Shown here: positions 34,779 to 42,841 of the stretch, piece by piece
Position numbering within the stretch: the first letter of the stretch is position 1
Layout: each line of letters opens with the position of its first letter
Position numbers and translations under genes: made by a program
Notes under the pieces: model-generated
Seen by the model: the letters and a program-made list of their open reading frames with translations, nothing else
Databases searched by the model: none
What the model was told of the DNA's origin: nothing
Assembly (NCBI GenBank): GCA_036563505.1
Contig: DATCMH010000007.1
Coordinates: 114,724-178,723 of the forward strand
Direction: 5' to 3'
Origin: DATCMH01 sp036563505
GTDB taxonomy: Bacteria; Pseudomonadota; Alphaproteobacteria; Rhizobiales; Beijerinckiaceae
Length of the DNA stretch: 64,000 nt

Positions 34779-35311
34779 GCTTCGCTCCCATGGACGGCGC
34801 GCCGGGCGGACAGCTTCGTCTTGGCGAGCAGTCGCATCAGGTCGTCGGACTCGCGCCGCGAGAGGTCGCCGAACATCGCGGCGATCCAGCCCTCATGCGC
34901 CGAGGCCATCGTGCGGAACTCCGCCCGGCCGAGGTCGGTGAGGCTGATCACCTGCGCCCGCCGGTCCGTCTCCGAGGTTCGCCGGTCGAGGTGACCCGAT
35001 TCGACGAGGCGCTCGACGAGCCCGGTTAGGTTTCCGTTCGAGACCATCATGCGCTTCGACACCTCGGACAGGGTCATGCCGTCGGGCGCCTTGTCGAGCT
35101 GGGCCATCAGGTCGAAACGCGGCAGGGTGACGTCGAACTCGTCGCGCAGCTTCTTGCGAATCTCGCCCTCGATCAGCGTCGTGCAGGTGAGAAGCCGCAG
35201 CCACAGGCGCAGCTCGTCGCGGTGGTCCTCCGGCGTCTCGTGCGCCTTGGTCTCGGCGTCGAGGGGAAGCAGTTCGAGGTGCTGGGCTTGCAGCTGAACC
35301 TGACCTGCCAT
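34775..35311 (-). CDS. MarR family transcriptional regulator
   Basis: A 178-residue winged-helix regulator. The HTH region MTLSEVSKRMMVSNGNLTGL and the wing DRRAQVISLTDLGRAEF are typical for MarR. ATG 35311 overlaps the SDR stop by one base. It is embedded in the aromatic acid operon, so it probably represses that operon and the divergent importer. It is expected to be released by an aryl-CoA, as known for regulators such as CouR and related MarR proteins. The palindromes at 36110-36127 and 45232-45249 are good candidates for its operators. Confidence 0.92.
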   Translation of the reverse strand: MAGQVQLQAQHLELLPLDAETKAHETPEDHRDELRLWLRLLTCTTLIEGEIRKKLRDEFDVTLPRFDLMAQLDKAPDGMTLSEVSKRMMVSNGNLTGLVERLVESGHLDRRTSETDRRAQVISLTDLGRAEFRTMASAHEGWIAAMFGDLSRRESDDLMRLLAKTKLSARRAVHGSEA

Positions 35312-36063
35312 CAGACCTCCCCTCCCGCGACCGCGATGGCTTGGCCCGTGACCGAGGCCGCTCCCTCGCCGCAGAGCCACAGCACCGCATCAGCGACCTC
35401 TCGCGGGGCAACGAGGCGTCCTTGCGGGTTGTGCTTGGTGAGGTCGGCGAGCGCGTCCTCGCGCGAGCGGCCCGTCTTGGCGACGATCCGGTCGAGGCTG
35501 TCCCCGACGAGATCCGTGTCGGTGTAGCCGGGACAGACGGCGTTGACGGTGACCCCAGTGCGCGCCGTCTCGAGCGCCAGCGCCCGCACGAGCCCGACGA
35601 CGGCGTGTTTCGCCGCGCAATAGGCCGTCACGTAGGGGTAGCCTTTGAGGCCCGCCGTCGAGGCGACCGCGACCACCCGGCCGAAGCCGCGCTCGCGCAT
35701 CGGCCTGAGTACCGCCTGGGCGACGTTGACCGTGCCCATGAGGTTCACATCGAGCATTTGCCGGAACAGCGCGGCATCGGATTTGGCGAAAGGCGCCGAA
35801 ACTGCCGCGCCAGCGTTGGCGATGAGGAGATCGTAGGCGCCGCTCGCGGCGAGCGCCCGGGCCGTTCCTTCTGCGTCCGTAACGTCGGCGACGACGTGGG
35901 CGTGGGCCTCGCCCGAGCGGACGACCGCGTCGAGCGCTGCCGCGTCGCGCCCGAGCACGGTGACCGTCGCTCCGGCGCCGACGAGCGCTGCCGCGATGGC
36001 ACGCCCGATGCCCCGGCTGCCGCCGGTCACCAAGGCCTGCCGTCCCGCGAGCGCTCCCGCCAT
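35311..36063 (-). CDS. SDR family oxidoreductase (3-hydroxyacyl-CoA dehydrogenase-like)
   Basis: A 250-residue short-chain dehydrogenase: TGGSRGIG (13-20), ANAG (82-85), and catalytic Ser135, Tyr148 and Lys152 in YCAAK. ATG 36063 is used; a TTG one codon upstream is the alternative. It is the first gene of the minus-strand operon SDR-MarR-crotonase-acyl-CoA dehydrogenase-CoA ligase-thioesterase-Rid. It probably oxidises a 3-hydroxyacyl-CoA in the beta-oxidation-like lower part of the pathway. It lacks the C-terminal features needed to name a substrate. Confidence 0.88.
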   Translation of the reverse strand: MAGALAGRQALVTGGSRGIGRAIAAALVGAGATVTVLGRDAAALDAVVRSGEAHAHVVADVTDAEGTARALAASGAYDLLIANAGAAVSAPFAKSDAALFRQMLDVNLMGTVNVAQAVLRPMRERGFGRVVAVASTAGLKGYPYVTAYCAAKHAVVGLVRALALETARTGVTVNAVCPGYTDTDLVGDSLDRIVAKTGRSREDALADLTKHNPQGRLVAPREVADAVLWLCGEGAASVTGQAIAVAGGEV

Positions 36064-36109
36064 CAAACGATCCGATGTTGCGAACGCCCCTTGATGGGCG
36101 AGCGGAAAT

Positions 36110-36127
36110 TATTTTAAGCTTCAAATA
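36110..36127. promoter_or_regulatory. probable MarR operator in the divergent SDR/binding-protein promoter region
   Basis: TATTTTAAGCTTCAAATA is an 18-base palindrome with one mismatched pair, centred on AAGCTT. It lies 47 bases upstream of the SDR start in the 260-base space shared with the importer operon. The same motif recurs at 45232-45249 before the monooxygenase/reductase gene, with the first 12 bases identical. An AT-rich island in GC-rich DNA at two pathway promoters strongly suggests a shared regulator site. Confidence 0.7.
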
Positions 36128-36323
36128 TCCGCTGGCAATCCTCTTTCGCACGGGCCGTGTGGGAGAGGGCGGGACAACCGGCGCAACGAACCAGAGGCGG
36201 GCTCGCCAAGAGCCTGGAGTATCGTCGAAAAGCCACTGGTCTCTCGCCCTGGCGAAGGCCACAGTGGCGGCAGGAACGGCAGCGCGGGGCAAGCCGCGCG
36301 CAGGGGAACAACGGGAGACAACC

Positions 36324-37490
36324 ATGACCAAGCTGCTCACGAGCGTCGCGGCCCTCGCCCTCCTCGCTAGTCCGGCGCTCGCGCAGGACAAGGTGAAGGT
36401 CGGCGTGATCCTTACCCTCTCTGGCCCTTCGGCCGTGCTCGGCCAGCAGGCCCGCGACGGCTTCCAGCTCGCGGTCAAGGACCTCGGCGGCAAGATGGGC
36501 GGCAAGGACGTCGAGGTCGTCATCGTCGACGACGAGCTCAAGCCCGACGTGGCGGTGACCAAGGTCAAGGGCCTGCTCGAGCGCGACAAGGTGGATTTCG
36601 TCGTCGGCCCGATCTTCTCGAACGTGCTGCAGGCGATCCACAAGCCGGTCATTGACGCCGGCGCGGTGCTCATCAGCCCGAACGCCGGCCCCTCGAGCTA
36701 CGCTGGCCGTGCCTGCAGCCCGAGCTTCTTCGTGACCTCGTATCAGAACGATCAGGTCCACTCGATTCTGGGCAAGGTCGCCCAGAACAAGGGGTACAAG
36801 AAGGTTTACCTGCTCGCGCCGAACTACCAGGCCGGCAAGGATTCGATGGCCGGCTTCAAGAGCCAGTTCCAGGGCGAGGTATTGGAGGAGAGCTACGTGC
36901 CCCTCAACAACCTCGACTTCCAGTCCGAGCTCGCCAAGATCGCCTCGATGAAGCCCGACGCGGTGTTCACCTTCATGCCGGGCGGCATGGGCGTGAACCT
37001 GGTCAAGCAGTACAAGCAGGCGGGGCTCACCGATCGAATCCCGCTGCTCACCGCCTTCACCGTCGATGAGTCGACCCTGCCGGCGCAGCAGGACGCGGGC
37101 GTCGGCGTCTTCGGCGGCTCGAACTGGGCGCCGAACCTCGACACGCCGCAGAACAAGAAGTTCGTGGCGGCCTACGAGGCGGCCTACAACAACGTGCCGG
37201 GCTCCTACGCCTTCCAGGCTTACGACGCGGCGCTCCTCATCGACAGCGCGCTCAAAGCGACGAAGGGCGACGCGTCGAACAAGGACGCGGTGCGAGCCGC
37301 CATGCGCAAGGCGGAGTTCACCTCCCTGCGAGGCGACTTCAAGTTCAGCGCCAACGGCTATCCGATTCAGGACTTCTACCTGGTGAAGGCGGCCAAGCGG
37401 CCCGACGGCAAATACCAGACGGAGATCGTGGAGAAGGTCTTTGACGATCAGGCCGACTCCTACGCCAAGGACTGCAAGCCCTCGAGCTGA
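36324..37490 (+). CDS. branched-chain-type ABC transporter substrate-binding protein (aromatic acid uptake)
   Basis: A 388-residue periplasmic binding protein (Peripla_BP_6/LivJ-like). The signal peptide is MTKLLTSVAALALLASPALAQ, followed by DKVKVGVILTLSGPSAVLGQ, the standard opening strand. GGGAGA precedes ATG 36324. It heads the plus-strand operon SBP-cupin-monooxygenase-LivHMGF. Relatives in rhizobia and Rhodopseudomonas bind aromatic acids, which fits the catabolic genes around it. A long in-frame upstream extension is rejected because it would bury the signal peptide. Confidence 0.92.
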   Translation: MTKLLTSVAALALLASPALAQDKVKVGVILTLSGPSAVLGQQARDGFQLAVKDLGGKMGGKDVEVVIVDDELKPDVAVTKVKGLLERDKVDFVVGPIFSNVLQAIHKPVIDAGAVLISPNAGPSSYAGRACSPSFFVTSYQNDQVHSILGKVAQNKGYKKVYLLAPNYQAGKDSMAGFKSQFQGEVLEESYVPLNNLDFQSELAKIASMKPDAVFTFMPGGMGVNLVKQYKQAGLTDRIPLLTAFTVDESTLPAQQDAGVGVFGGSNWAPNLDTPQNKKFVAAYEAAYNNVPGSYAFQAYDAALLIDSALKATKGDASNKDAVRAAMRKAEFTSLRGDFKFSANGYPIQDFYLVKAAKRPDGKYQTEIVEKVFDDQADSYAKDCKPSS

Positions 37491-37508
37491 CAGAGCTCTC
37501 GTCTGTCG

Positions 37509-37529
37509 TGGCCGGGCTTGGCCCGGCCA
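37509..37529. repeat. palindrome after the binding-protein gene (REP-like stem-loop)
   Basis: TGGCCGGGC, a TTG loop and GCCCGGCCA form a perfect nine-base-pair hairpin 18 bases downstream of the binding-protein stop. This GGCCGGGCTTGGCCCGGCC palindrome type is common between genes in Hyphomicrobiales. Here it probably protects the upstream message or partly ends transcription, so that more binding protein than permease is made. Confidence 0.65.
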
Positions 37530-37627
37530 TGTCGGTCGGAAAGAGCGCCCGACAACGAGCCGGGACCACCGGGACCAGCCCGGTGACGAGGTTCCGGGCG
37601 CGAGGATTTCAGACGCGGAGACTTTCC

Positions 37628-38089
37628 ATGCGCAACGAGATCGCGGGTATCACGCCGGGCAACCAGGGCCTCGACGGGATCGTCTGGAACATCCTGGGGC
37701 AGACTTACGTGCCCAAGCAGGTGACCGCGGATTCCTTCGCCTGGCATGCGACGTTCCCGGACGGCACCTTCGTGCCGCCTCACATCCACCCAACACAGGA
37801 TGAGTATCTCTACATCCTGGAGGGCCGGCTCGATTTCTGGCTCAACGGCCAGGACGCGTCCGCCGGGCCGGGGGATCTCGTGCGCCTGCCCCGCGGTGAG
37901 GCGCACGGCATCTTCAACCGTTCGGGCGCGACGGCGAAGTGCCTGTTCTGGGTCTCGCCCACCGGCAAGCTCTACGACCTGTTCGCCGGAATCCACGCCC
38001 TGCCCGAGCAGGCACCGGACGCGGTGGTGGCCCTCTCGGCTCGGCACGACGTGGAATTCCTGCCGCCGCCCGAGAACGCGGCCGCCTGA
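37628..38089 (+). CDS. cupin domain protein
   Basis: A 153-residue single-domain cupin. The first metal motif is PPHIHPTQDEYLYILEG (His, His, Glu) and the second is GPGDLVRLPRGEAHGIFN (His), so a divalent metal site is likely. The start at 37628 gives MRNEIAGITPGNQGL. It sits between the binding-protein gene and a flavin monooxygenase, 25 bases before the latter. Small cupins of this kind include quercetinase-like dioxygenases and non-catalytic sensors. A role on an aromatic intermediate is inferred from the neighbours only. Confidence 0.85.
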   Translation: MRNEIAGITPGNQGLDGIVWNILGQTYVPKQVTADSFAWHATFPDGTFVPPHIHPTQDEYLYILEGRLDFWLNGQDASAGPGDLVRLPRGEAHGIFNRSGATAKCLFWVSPTGKLYDLFAGIHALPEQAPDAVVALSARHDVEFLPPPENAAA

Positions 38090-38114
38090 AACGAGGTTAG
38101 CGCGGGAGGGTGCG

Positions 38115-39368
38115 ATGAAGGCGATCATCGTCGGCGGCGGCATCGGCGGCCTGACAACCGCCCTCATGCTCCACGCCCGCGGCATCCAGGCCGAGGTCTA
38201 CGAGCAGAGCGACGAGATCCGGGAACTCGGGGTCGGCATCAACACGCTGCCGCATGCCATCAAGGAGCTTGCTGAACTCGGGCTCCTCCCCGCGCTCGAT
38301 GCGGCCGCCATCCGCACCCACGAGCTGATCTATATGAACCGCCACGGCCAGGAGGTTTGGCGCGAGCCGAGGGGCACGGAGGCGGGCTACGACGTCCCGC
38401 AATTCTCGATCCACCGGGGACGGCTGCAAGGCGTGGTCCACGCGGCGGTGCGCGAGCGCCTCGGGCCTGAGGCCGTGAGAACCGGCTGCCGCCTCGGCAG
38501 CTTCGTGCAGGACGAAAGAGGCGTGACGGCTCATTTCCTCGACCGCTCCGGGCGTCCCGTGCAGACCGCGCAGGGGGACGTGCTGATCGGCGCCGACGGC
38601 ATCCACTCGCAGGTGCGGACGATCCTCTCGCCCGGCGAAGGTCCACCCTGCTGGAACGGGCTCATGCTCTGGCGCGGCGCCACCGAGTGGCCGGCCTTTC
38701 TCACGGGCCGCTCGATGGTCATCGCCGGCGGCATGCACGCCAAGCTCGTCGTCTACCCGATCGCCGAGGGTGCGACACCCACCACGCGACTGACGAACTG
38801 GGCCGTTCTGGCGAAGGTCGGCGACGGCGGAGCCCCACCGCGCCGCGAGGATTGGTCCCGGCCCGGGCGGCGCGACGAGCTCGCTCCCCACCTCGCGAGA
38901 GTCTCGGTTCCCTACCTCGACGCACAGGCTCTGATCGCGGCGACGCCCGAGTTCTGGGAATACCCCATGTGCGACCGCGACCCCCTGCCCCGCTGGTCTC
39001 AGGGTCGGGTCACGCTCCTGGGCGATGCCGCGCATCCGATGTACCCGGTCGGCTCCAACGGAGCGAGCCAGGCCATCCTCGACGCCAAGTGCCTGGCCGA
39101 TAGTCTCGTTCGCGCCGACCACCCCGCCCATGGCCTCGCCCTCTACGAGGCGGAGCGTCTGCCCAAGACGGCCGAGATCGTGCGTTCGAACCGGAAGGGC
39201 GGACCGGAGGGCGTGATCGACGCCGTCGAGGCGCTCGCACCGGAGGGCTTCTCGGACATCGAAAGCGTGCTGCCTCACGCCGAGCGCGAGGCGATCGTGC
39301 GCGGCTACGCCAAGCAGGCGGGCTTCGCCCGTGAGCAGGTCGGCCGACAGGTCGGCCAGGCTGCATGA
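38115..39368 (+). CDS. FAD-dependent monooxygenase (aromatic hydroxylase family)
   Basis: A 417-residue group A flavoprotein monooxygenase. The FAD motif GGGIGGLTTALML is near the N-terminus, IGADGIHSQVR (about residue 160) is the DG motif, and LLGDAAHPMYPVGSNGASQA (about 302) is the GD motif. Relatives hydroxylate salicylate, phenazines and similar aromatics using NAD(P)H and O2. It begins 25 bases after the cupin and its stop overlaps livH. Its relation to the larger monooxygenase/reductase at 42842 is unclear; it could feed a second aromatic substrate into the pathway. Confidence 0.9.
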   Translation: MKAIIVGGGIGGLTTALMLHARGIQAEVYEQSDEIRELGVGINTLPHAIKELAELGLLPALDAAAIRTHELIYMNRHGQEVWREPRGTEAGYDVPQFSIHRGRLQGVVHAAVRERLGPEAVRTGCRLGSFVQDERGVTAHFLDRSGRPVQTAQGDVLIGADGIHSQVRTILSPGEGPPCWNGLMLWRGATEWPAFLTGRSMVIAGGMHAKLVVYPIAEGATPTTRLTNWAVLAKVGDGGAPPRREDWSRPGRRDELAPHLARVSVPYLDAQALIAATPEFWEYPMCDRDPLPRWSQGRVTLLGDAAHPMYPVGSNGASQAILDAKCLADSLVRADHPAHGLALYEAERLPKTAEIVRSNRKGGPEGVIDAVEALAPEGFSDIESVLPHAEREAIVRGYAKQAGFAREQVGRQVGQAA

Positions 39369-40285
39369 ATACCACCCTGCTCCTGCTCCAAGGCCTCAAC
39401 GGGCTCCAGTTCGGGCTCATCCTGTTCCTGATCGCCGCGGGGCTGACGCTCGTCTTCGGCGTCATGGACTTCATCAACCTCGCCCACGGCGTGCAGTACA
39501 TGGTGGGCGCCTACCTCGTCGCCGCCTTCACGGCCTGGACGGGGAACTTCGGCCTCGGCCTCCTGCTCGCTCTGCCCTCAGCGCTGGCGCTCGGGCTGCT
39601 CCTCGAGGCGGCGGTGTTCCGCCACCTCTACGACCGGGACCACCTGGAGCAGGTGCTCGCCACCTTCGGGATCATCCTGTTCCTGAACCAGGGCGTGAAG
39701 TTCGTGTGGGGTGCAGCCCCCCTCAACGTGCCGATCCCGGAGGCCCTGTCGGGCTCCATCGAGATCGCCGACGGCCTGCTCTACCCCGTCTATCGCCTCG
39801 CCATCATCGCGGCGGGCCTCGGCGTCGCGGCGCTCCTCTACGTGCTCGTGAGCCACACCCGCATCGGCATGCTGGTGCGGGCCGGCGCCACGAACGCGCC
39901 GATGGTCTCGGCTCTCGGCGTCGATATCGGCCGCCTCTTCCGGCTCGTCTTCGGCTTCGGCGCCATGCTCGCGGGCTTCGCCGGCGCCATGGTGGCGCCG
40001 ATCCTCTCCGTCGAGCCGGGAATGGGCGACAATCTCCTCATCCTCGCTTTCGTCGTCATCGTCATCGGCGGCATCGGTTCGATCCGCGGCGCCTTCCTCG
40101 CCGCGCTCATCATCGGCCTCGTCGATACCCTCGGGCGCTTCCTCGCCCCCTCTCTCCTGAGGCTGTTCCTCGACTCGTCCATGGCAAGCCAGACGGGGCG
40201 AGCGATCGCGCCGATGCTGATCTACATCCTGATGGCCACCGTGCTGTTCGTGCGGCCCTCGGGCCTCTTCCCGGCGAAGCGGTAG
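39365..40285 (+). CDS. branched-chain-type ABC transporter permease, LivH-like
   Basis: A 306-residue membrane permease of the LivH type (LILFLIAAGLTLVFGVMDFINLAHG is split here across the first helices). The C-terminal VVIVIGGIGSIRGAFLAALIIG is characteristic. ATG 39365 overlaps the monooxygenase stop by four bases. It forms the channel with LivM for the solute captured by the binding protein at 36324, presumably an aromatic acid. Confidence 0.92.
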   Translation: MNTTLLLLQGLNGLQFGLILFLIAAGLTLVFGVMDFINLAHGVQYMVGAYLVAAFTAWTGNFGLGLLLALPSALALGLLLEAAVFRHLYDRDHLEQVLATFGIILFLNQGVKFVWGAAPLNVPIPEALSGSIEIADGLLYPVYRLAIIAAGLGVAALLYVLVSHTRIGMLVRAGATNAPMVSALGVDIGRLFRLVFGFGAMLAGFAGAMVAPILSVEPGMGDNLLILAFVVIVIGGIGSIRGAFLAALIIGLVDTLGRFLAPSLLRLFLDSSMASQTGRAIAPMLIYILMATVLFVRPSGLFPAKR

Positions 40286-40292
40286 GCGCGCC

Positions 40293-41273
40293 GTGGCCGA
40301 TCTCACCACCGTCGAAGCCGCACCCGCCGATCGGCCGATCCCATCCCTGCGCCGCCACGTCCTGCCACTTCTGATCTTCCTCGCCCTGGCCTTAGTGCCG
40401 CTGGCGGCCCGCTTCGGGGCCGAAGGTTACATCCTGTCCCTCGTCACGCGGGTGATGATCTTCGGGCTCGCCGCGCTCGCCCTCGATCTCATCATGGGCT
40501 ACGGCGGCCTGGTCAGCTTCGGCCATGCCGCCTTCGTCGGCATCGGCGCTTACGCAGTCGGCATCCTGGCGAGCCACGGCTTCGACGACCTCGCGATTCA
40601 GGTGCCCGTCGCGCTAGGCGCCTCCGCCCTTTTTGCCCTCGTGACGGGCGCGCTCTCGCTGCGCACCAAGGGCGTCTACTTCATCATGATCACGCTGGCC
40701 TTCGGCCAGATGCTGTTCTTCCTCGCGACCTCGCTGGCGGCCTATGGAGGCGACGACGGACTCACTCTTCCCGGCCGCAGCCTGGTTCTCGGGACGACGG
40801 CGCTGAAGTCCAACACCGGCTTCTACTACGTCACCCTCGCCCTTCTTGCCGGCGCCTACCTCCTGGCCCGCTCGGTCGTCGCTTCGCGCTTCGGGCGGGT
40901 GCTGCGCGGCGCGCGGGAGAACGCGGTTCGCCTGCAGGCGATCGGCTTCGATCCGGTGCGCTTCCAGCTCGTGGCCTACGTCATTGCCGGGATGATGGCC
41001 GGCCTCGCGGGCGTGCTTCTCGCCAACCAAGCCGAATTCGTCAGCCCGGCCTATATGACGTGGCAGCGCTCCGGCGAACTCATCATCATGGCTGTGCTGG
41101 GGGGCCTCGGCTCGCTCCACGGCGCGATCCTCGGCGCCGCCGCCTTCCTCATCCTCGAGGAGGTGCTGTCGGGCTATACCGAGCACTGGAAGATGATCTT
41201 CGGACCGTTCCTCGTGCTCGTGGTGCTCTTCGCCCGCGGCGGCCTCCTCGGGCTCCTGAAGGGACGCTCGTGA
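40293..41273 (+). CDS. branched-chain-type ABC transporter permease, LivM-like
   Basis: A 326-residue permease starting with GTG 40293. Hallmarks are ALDLIMGYGGLVSFGHAAFVG and the C-terminal VLGGLGSLHGAILGAAAFLIL. It is the partner of the LivH-like protein. Its stop overlaps the GTG start of livG. Eight or more hydrophobic helices can be traced. Confidence 0.92.
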   Translation: MADLTTVEAAPADRPIPSLRRHVLPLLIFLALALVPLAARFGAEGYILSLVTRVMIFGLAALALDLIMGYGGLVSFGHAAFVGIGAYAVGILASHGFDDLAIQVPVALGASALFALVTGALSLRTKGVYFIMITLAFGQMLFFLATSLAAYGGDDGLTLPGRSLVLGTTALKSNTGFYYVTLALLAGAYLLARSVVASRFGRVLRGARENAVRLQAIGFDPVRFQLVAYVIAGMMAGLAGVLLANQAEFVSPAYMTWQRSGELIIMAVLGGLGSLHGAILGAAAFLILEEVLSGYTEHWKMIFGPFLVLVVLFARGGLLGLLKGRS

Positions 41274-42022
41274 GCGCGCCGGTGCTGGAACTGCGCACTT
41301 TGCGCAAGGCCTACGGCGGCCTGCGCGTCACGGATGGCGTCGACCTCGACGTGCGGGCGGGTGAGCTGCACGCGATCATCGGGCCGAACGGTGCGGGCAA
41401 GACCACGCTTGTTCACCAGATCTCTGGCCTCGCCGCGCCCGATTCCGGCGCGATCTTGTTTGGCGGCGAGGATGTGACGGCCCTGCCGATGCACGCCCGG
41501 GTCCGGCGCGGCCTCGCCCGGTCCTTCCAGATCACGAGCCTTTGCCCCGGCTTCTCGACGCTGGAGAATGTCGCCATGGCGGTGCAGGCGCGGGCGGGAT
41601 CGAGCTTTCGCCTGATCGGCGATGCGGTGCGGGAGGAGGCCCTGAACGGCCCGGCGCGGGAAGCTTTGCGCGAGGTCGGCCTCCTCGCTCGCGCCGAGGT
41701 GCCGGCCGGTCTTCTCTCTCACGGCGAGAAGCGCCAGCTCGAACTCGCCGTCGCTCTGGCCACCGCTCCGAAGCTCCTCCTCCTTGACGAGCCTCTCGCC
41801 GGTACGGGCCACGAGGAATCGGCGCGTCTGATCGAGACCCTGCGGCGGCTCAAGACCCGCTTCGCGATCCTTCTCGTCGAGCACGACATGGAGGCGGTTT
41901 TCGCGCTCGCAGATCGCATCAGCGTGCTCGTCTATGGCCGCGTCGTCGCGACCGGCAACCCGGAGGCGATCCGGTCGAACCCGGAGGTGCGCGCCGCCTA
42001 TCTCGGCGAGGAGGCGGCCTAA
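41270..42022 (+). CDS. branched-chain-type ABC transporter ATP-binding protein, LivG-like
   Basis: A 250-residue ATPase from GTG 41270, overlapping livM. Walker A is GPNGAGKTT, the signature is LLSHGEKRQLELAVAL, Walker B is LLLLDEPLAGTG, and the H-loop is LLVEHDME. The signature LSHGE differs slightly from the LSGGQ consensus, as is common in LivG proteins. It drives uptake with LivF, whose ATG overlaps this stop by one base. Confidence 0.92.
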   Translation: MSAPVLELRTLRKAYGGLRVTDGVDLDVRAGELHAIIGPNGAGKTTLVHQISGLAAPDSGAILFGGEDVTALPMHARVRRGLARSFQITSLCPGFSTLENVAMAVQARAGSSFRLIGDAVREEALNGPAREALREVGLLARAEVPAGLLSHGEKRQLELAVALATAPKLLLLDEPLAGTGHEESARLIETLRRLKTRFAILLVEHDMEAVFALADRISVLVYGRVVATGNPEAIRSNPEVRAAYLGEEAA

Positions 42023-42714
42023 TGCTGGAGGTCTCGAAACTCCAGGCCGGCTACGGCGCAGCGCAGGTGCTGTTCGATGTCTCGTTCGCCATCGGCGCCG
42101 GCGAGGTGGTCACGCTGCTCGGCCGCAACGGCATGGGCAAGACCACGACGGTGAAGACCGTCATGGGCCTTCTCAAAACCCGCGGCGGCGATATCCGCTT
42201 CGAGGGCCGCCCCATCGCCGGACTGCCGCCCTATCGCGTCGCGCAGGCAGGCTTAGGCCTGGTGCCGGAGGGACGGCAGATCTTCCCGACGCTCACCGTC
42301 GAGGAAAACCTCGTGGCGACGGCTCGCGGGATCCCGCCGCGCTGGACCCTCGACAAGGTCTACGCGCTTTTTCCGCGCCTGAAGGAACGACGGCGCAACC
42401 TCGGCAACCAGCTCTCGGGCGGCGAGCAGCAGATGCTCGCCATCGGCCGCGCGCTGATGACGAACCCGAAGCTCGTCATCCTCGACGAAGCGACGGAAGG
42501 TCTGGCGCCGCTGATCCGCGCCGAGATCTGGGATTGCCTCAAGCGCCTGCGCGAGGACCGGCAATCCATCCTCGTCATCGACAAGAACGTCGACGCGCTC
42601 TGCGCTTTCGCCGACCGGCACGTGGTCATCGAGAAGGGCCGCGTGGCGTGGGAGGGCACGACGGCGCAGCTGCGGACCGATCCGAGCGTGAAGGACCGGT
42701 ACCTGCACGTTTAA
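42022..42714 (+). CDS. branched-chain-type ABC transporter ATP-binding protein, LivF-like
   Basis: A 230-residue ATPase. Walker A is GRNGMGKTTT, followed by VPEGRQIFPTLTVEENL, typical for LivF; the signature is LSGGEQQMLAIG and Walker B is LVILDEATEGLAP. It is the last gene of the plus-strand importer operon. The 116-bp REP-like element (copy 2) begins seven bases after its end. Confidence 0.92.
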   Translation: MLEVSKLQAGYGAAQVLFDVSFAIGAGEVVTLLGRNGMGKTTTVKTVMGLLKTRGGDIRFEGRPIAGLPPYRVAQAGLGLVPEGRQIFPTLTVEENLVATARGIPPRWTLDKVYALFPRLKERRRNLGNQLSGGEQQMLAIGRALMTNPKLVILDEATEGLAPLIRAEIWDCLKRLREDRQSILVIDKNVDALCAFADRHVVIEKGRVAWEGTTAQLRTDPSVKDRYLHV

Positions 42715-42720
42715 GCGCCT

Positions 42721-42836
42721 GTCATTCCGGGGCCGCGCAGCGGAACCCGGAATCCCTGACTAGGCCGAGTGCTGCTCGCTCCCGCTCACCCGGTCGTGGA
42801 TTCCGGGTTCTCGGCTCCGCCGAGCCCCGGAATGAC
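42721..42836. repeat. 116-bp REP-like inverted-repeat element, copy 2
   Basis: GTCATTCCGGGGCCGCGCAG at the left end mirrors GAGCCCCGGAATGAC at the right end. Compared with copy 1 (30043-30158) the element is inverted: its left arm is nearly the reverse complement of the right arm of copy 1 and vice versa, and both copies are 116 bases long. It lies between the converging ends of livF and the monooxygenase/reductase gene, where it could end transcription from both sides. Confidence 0.85.
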
Positions 42837-42841
42837 GGGTG

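Noticed and set aside
36075..36323. An 83-codon upstream extension of the binding-protein gene at 36324
   Set aside because: It would place the signal peptide inside the protein and run across the promoter region and the operator-like palindrome.
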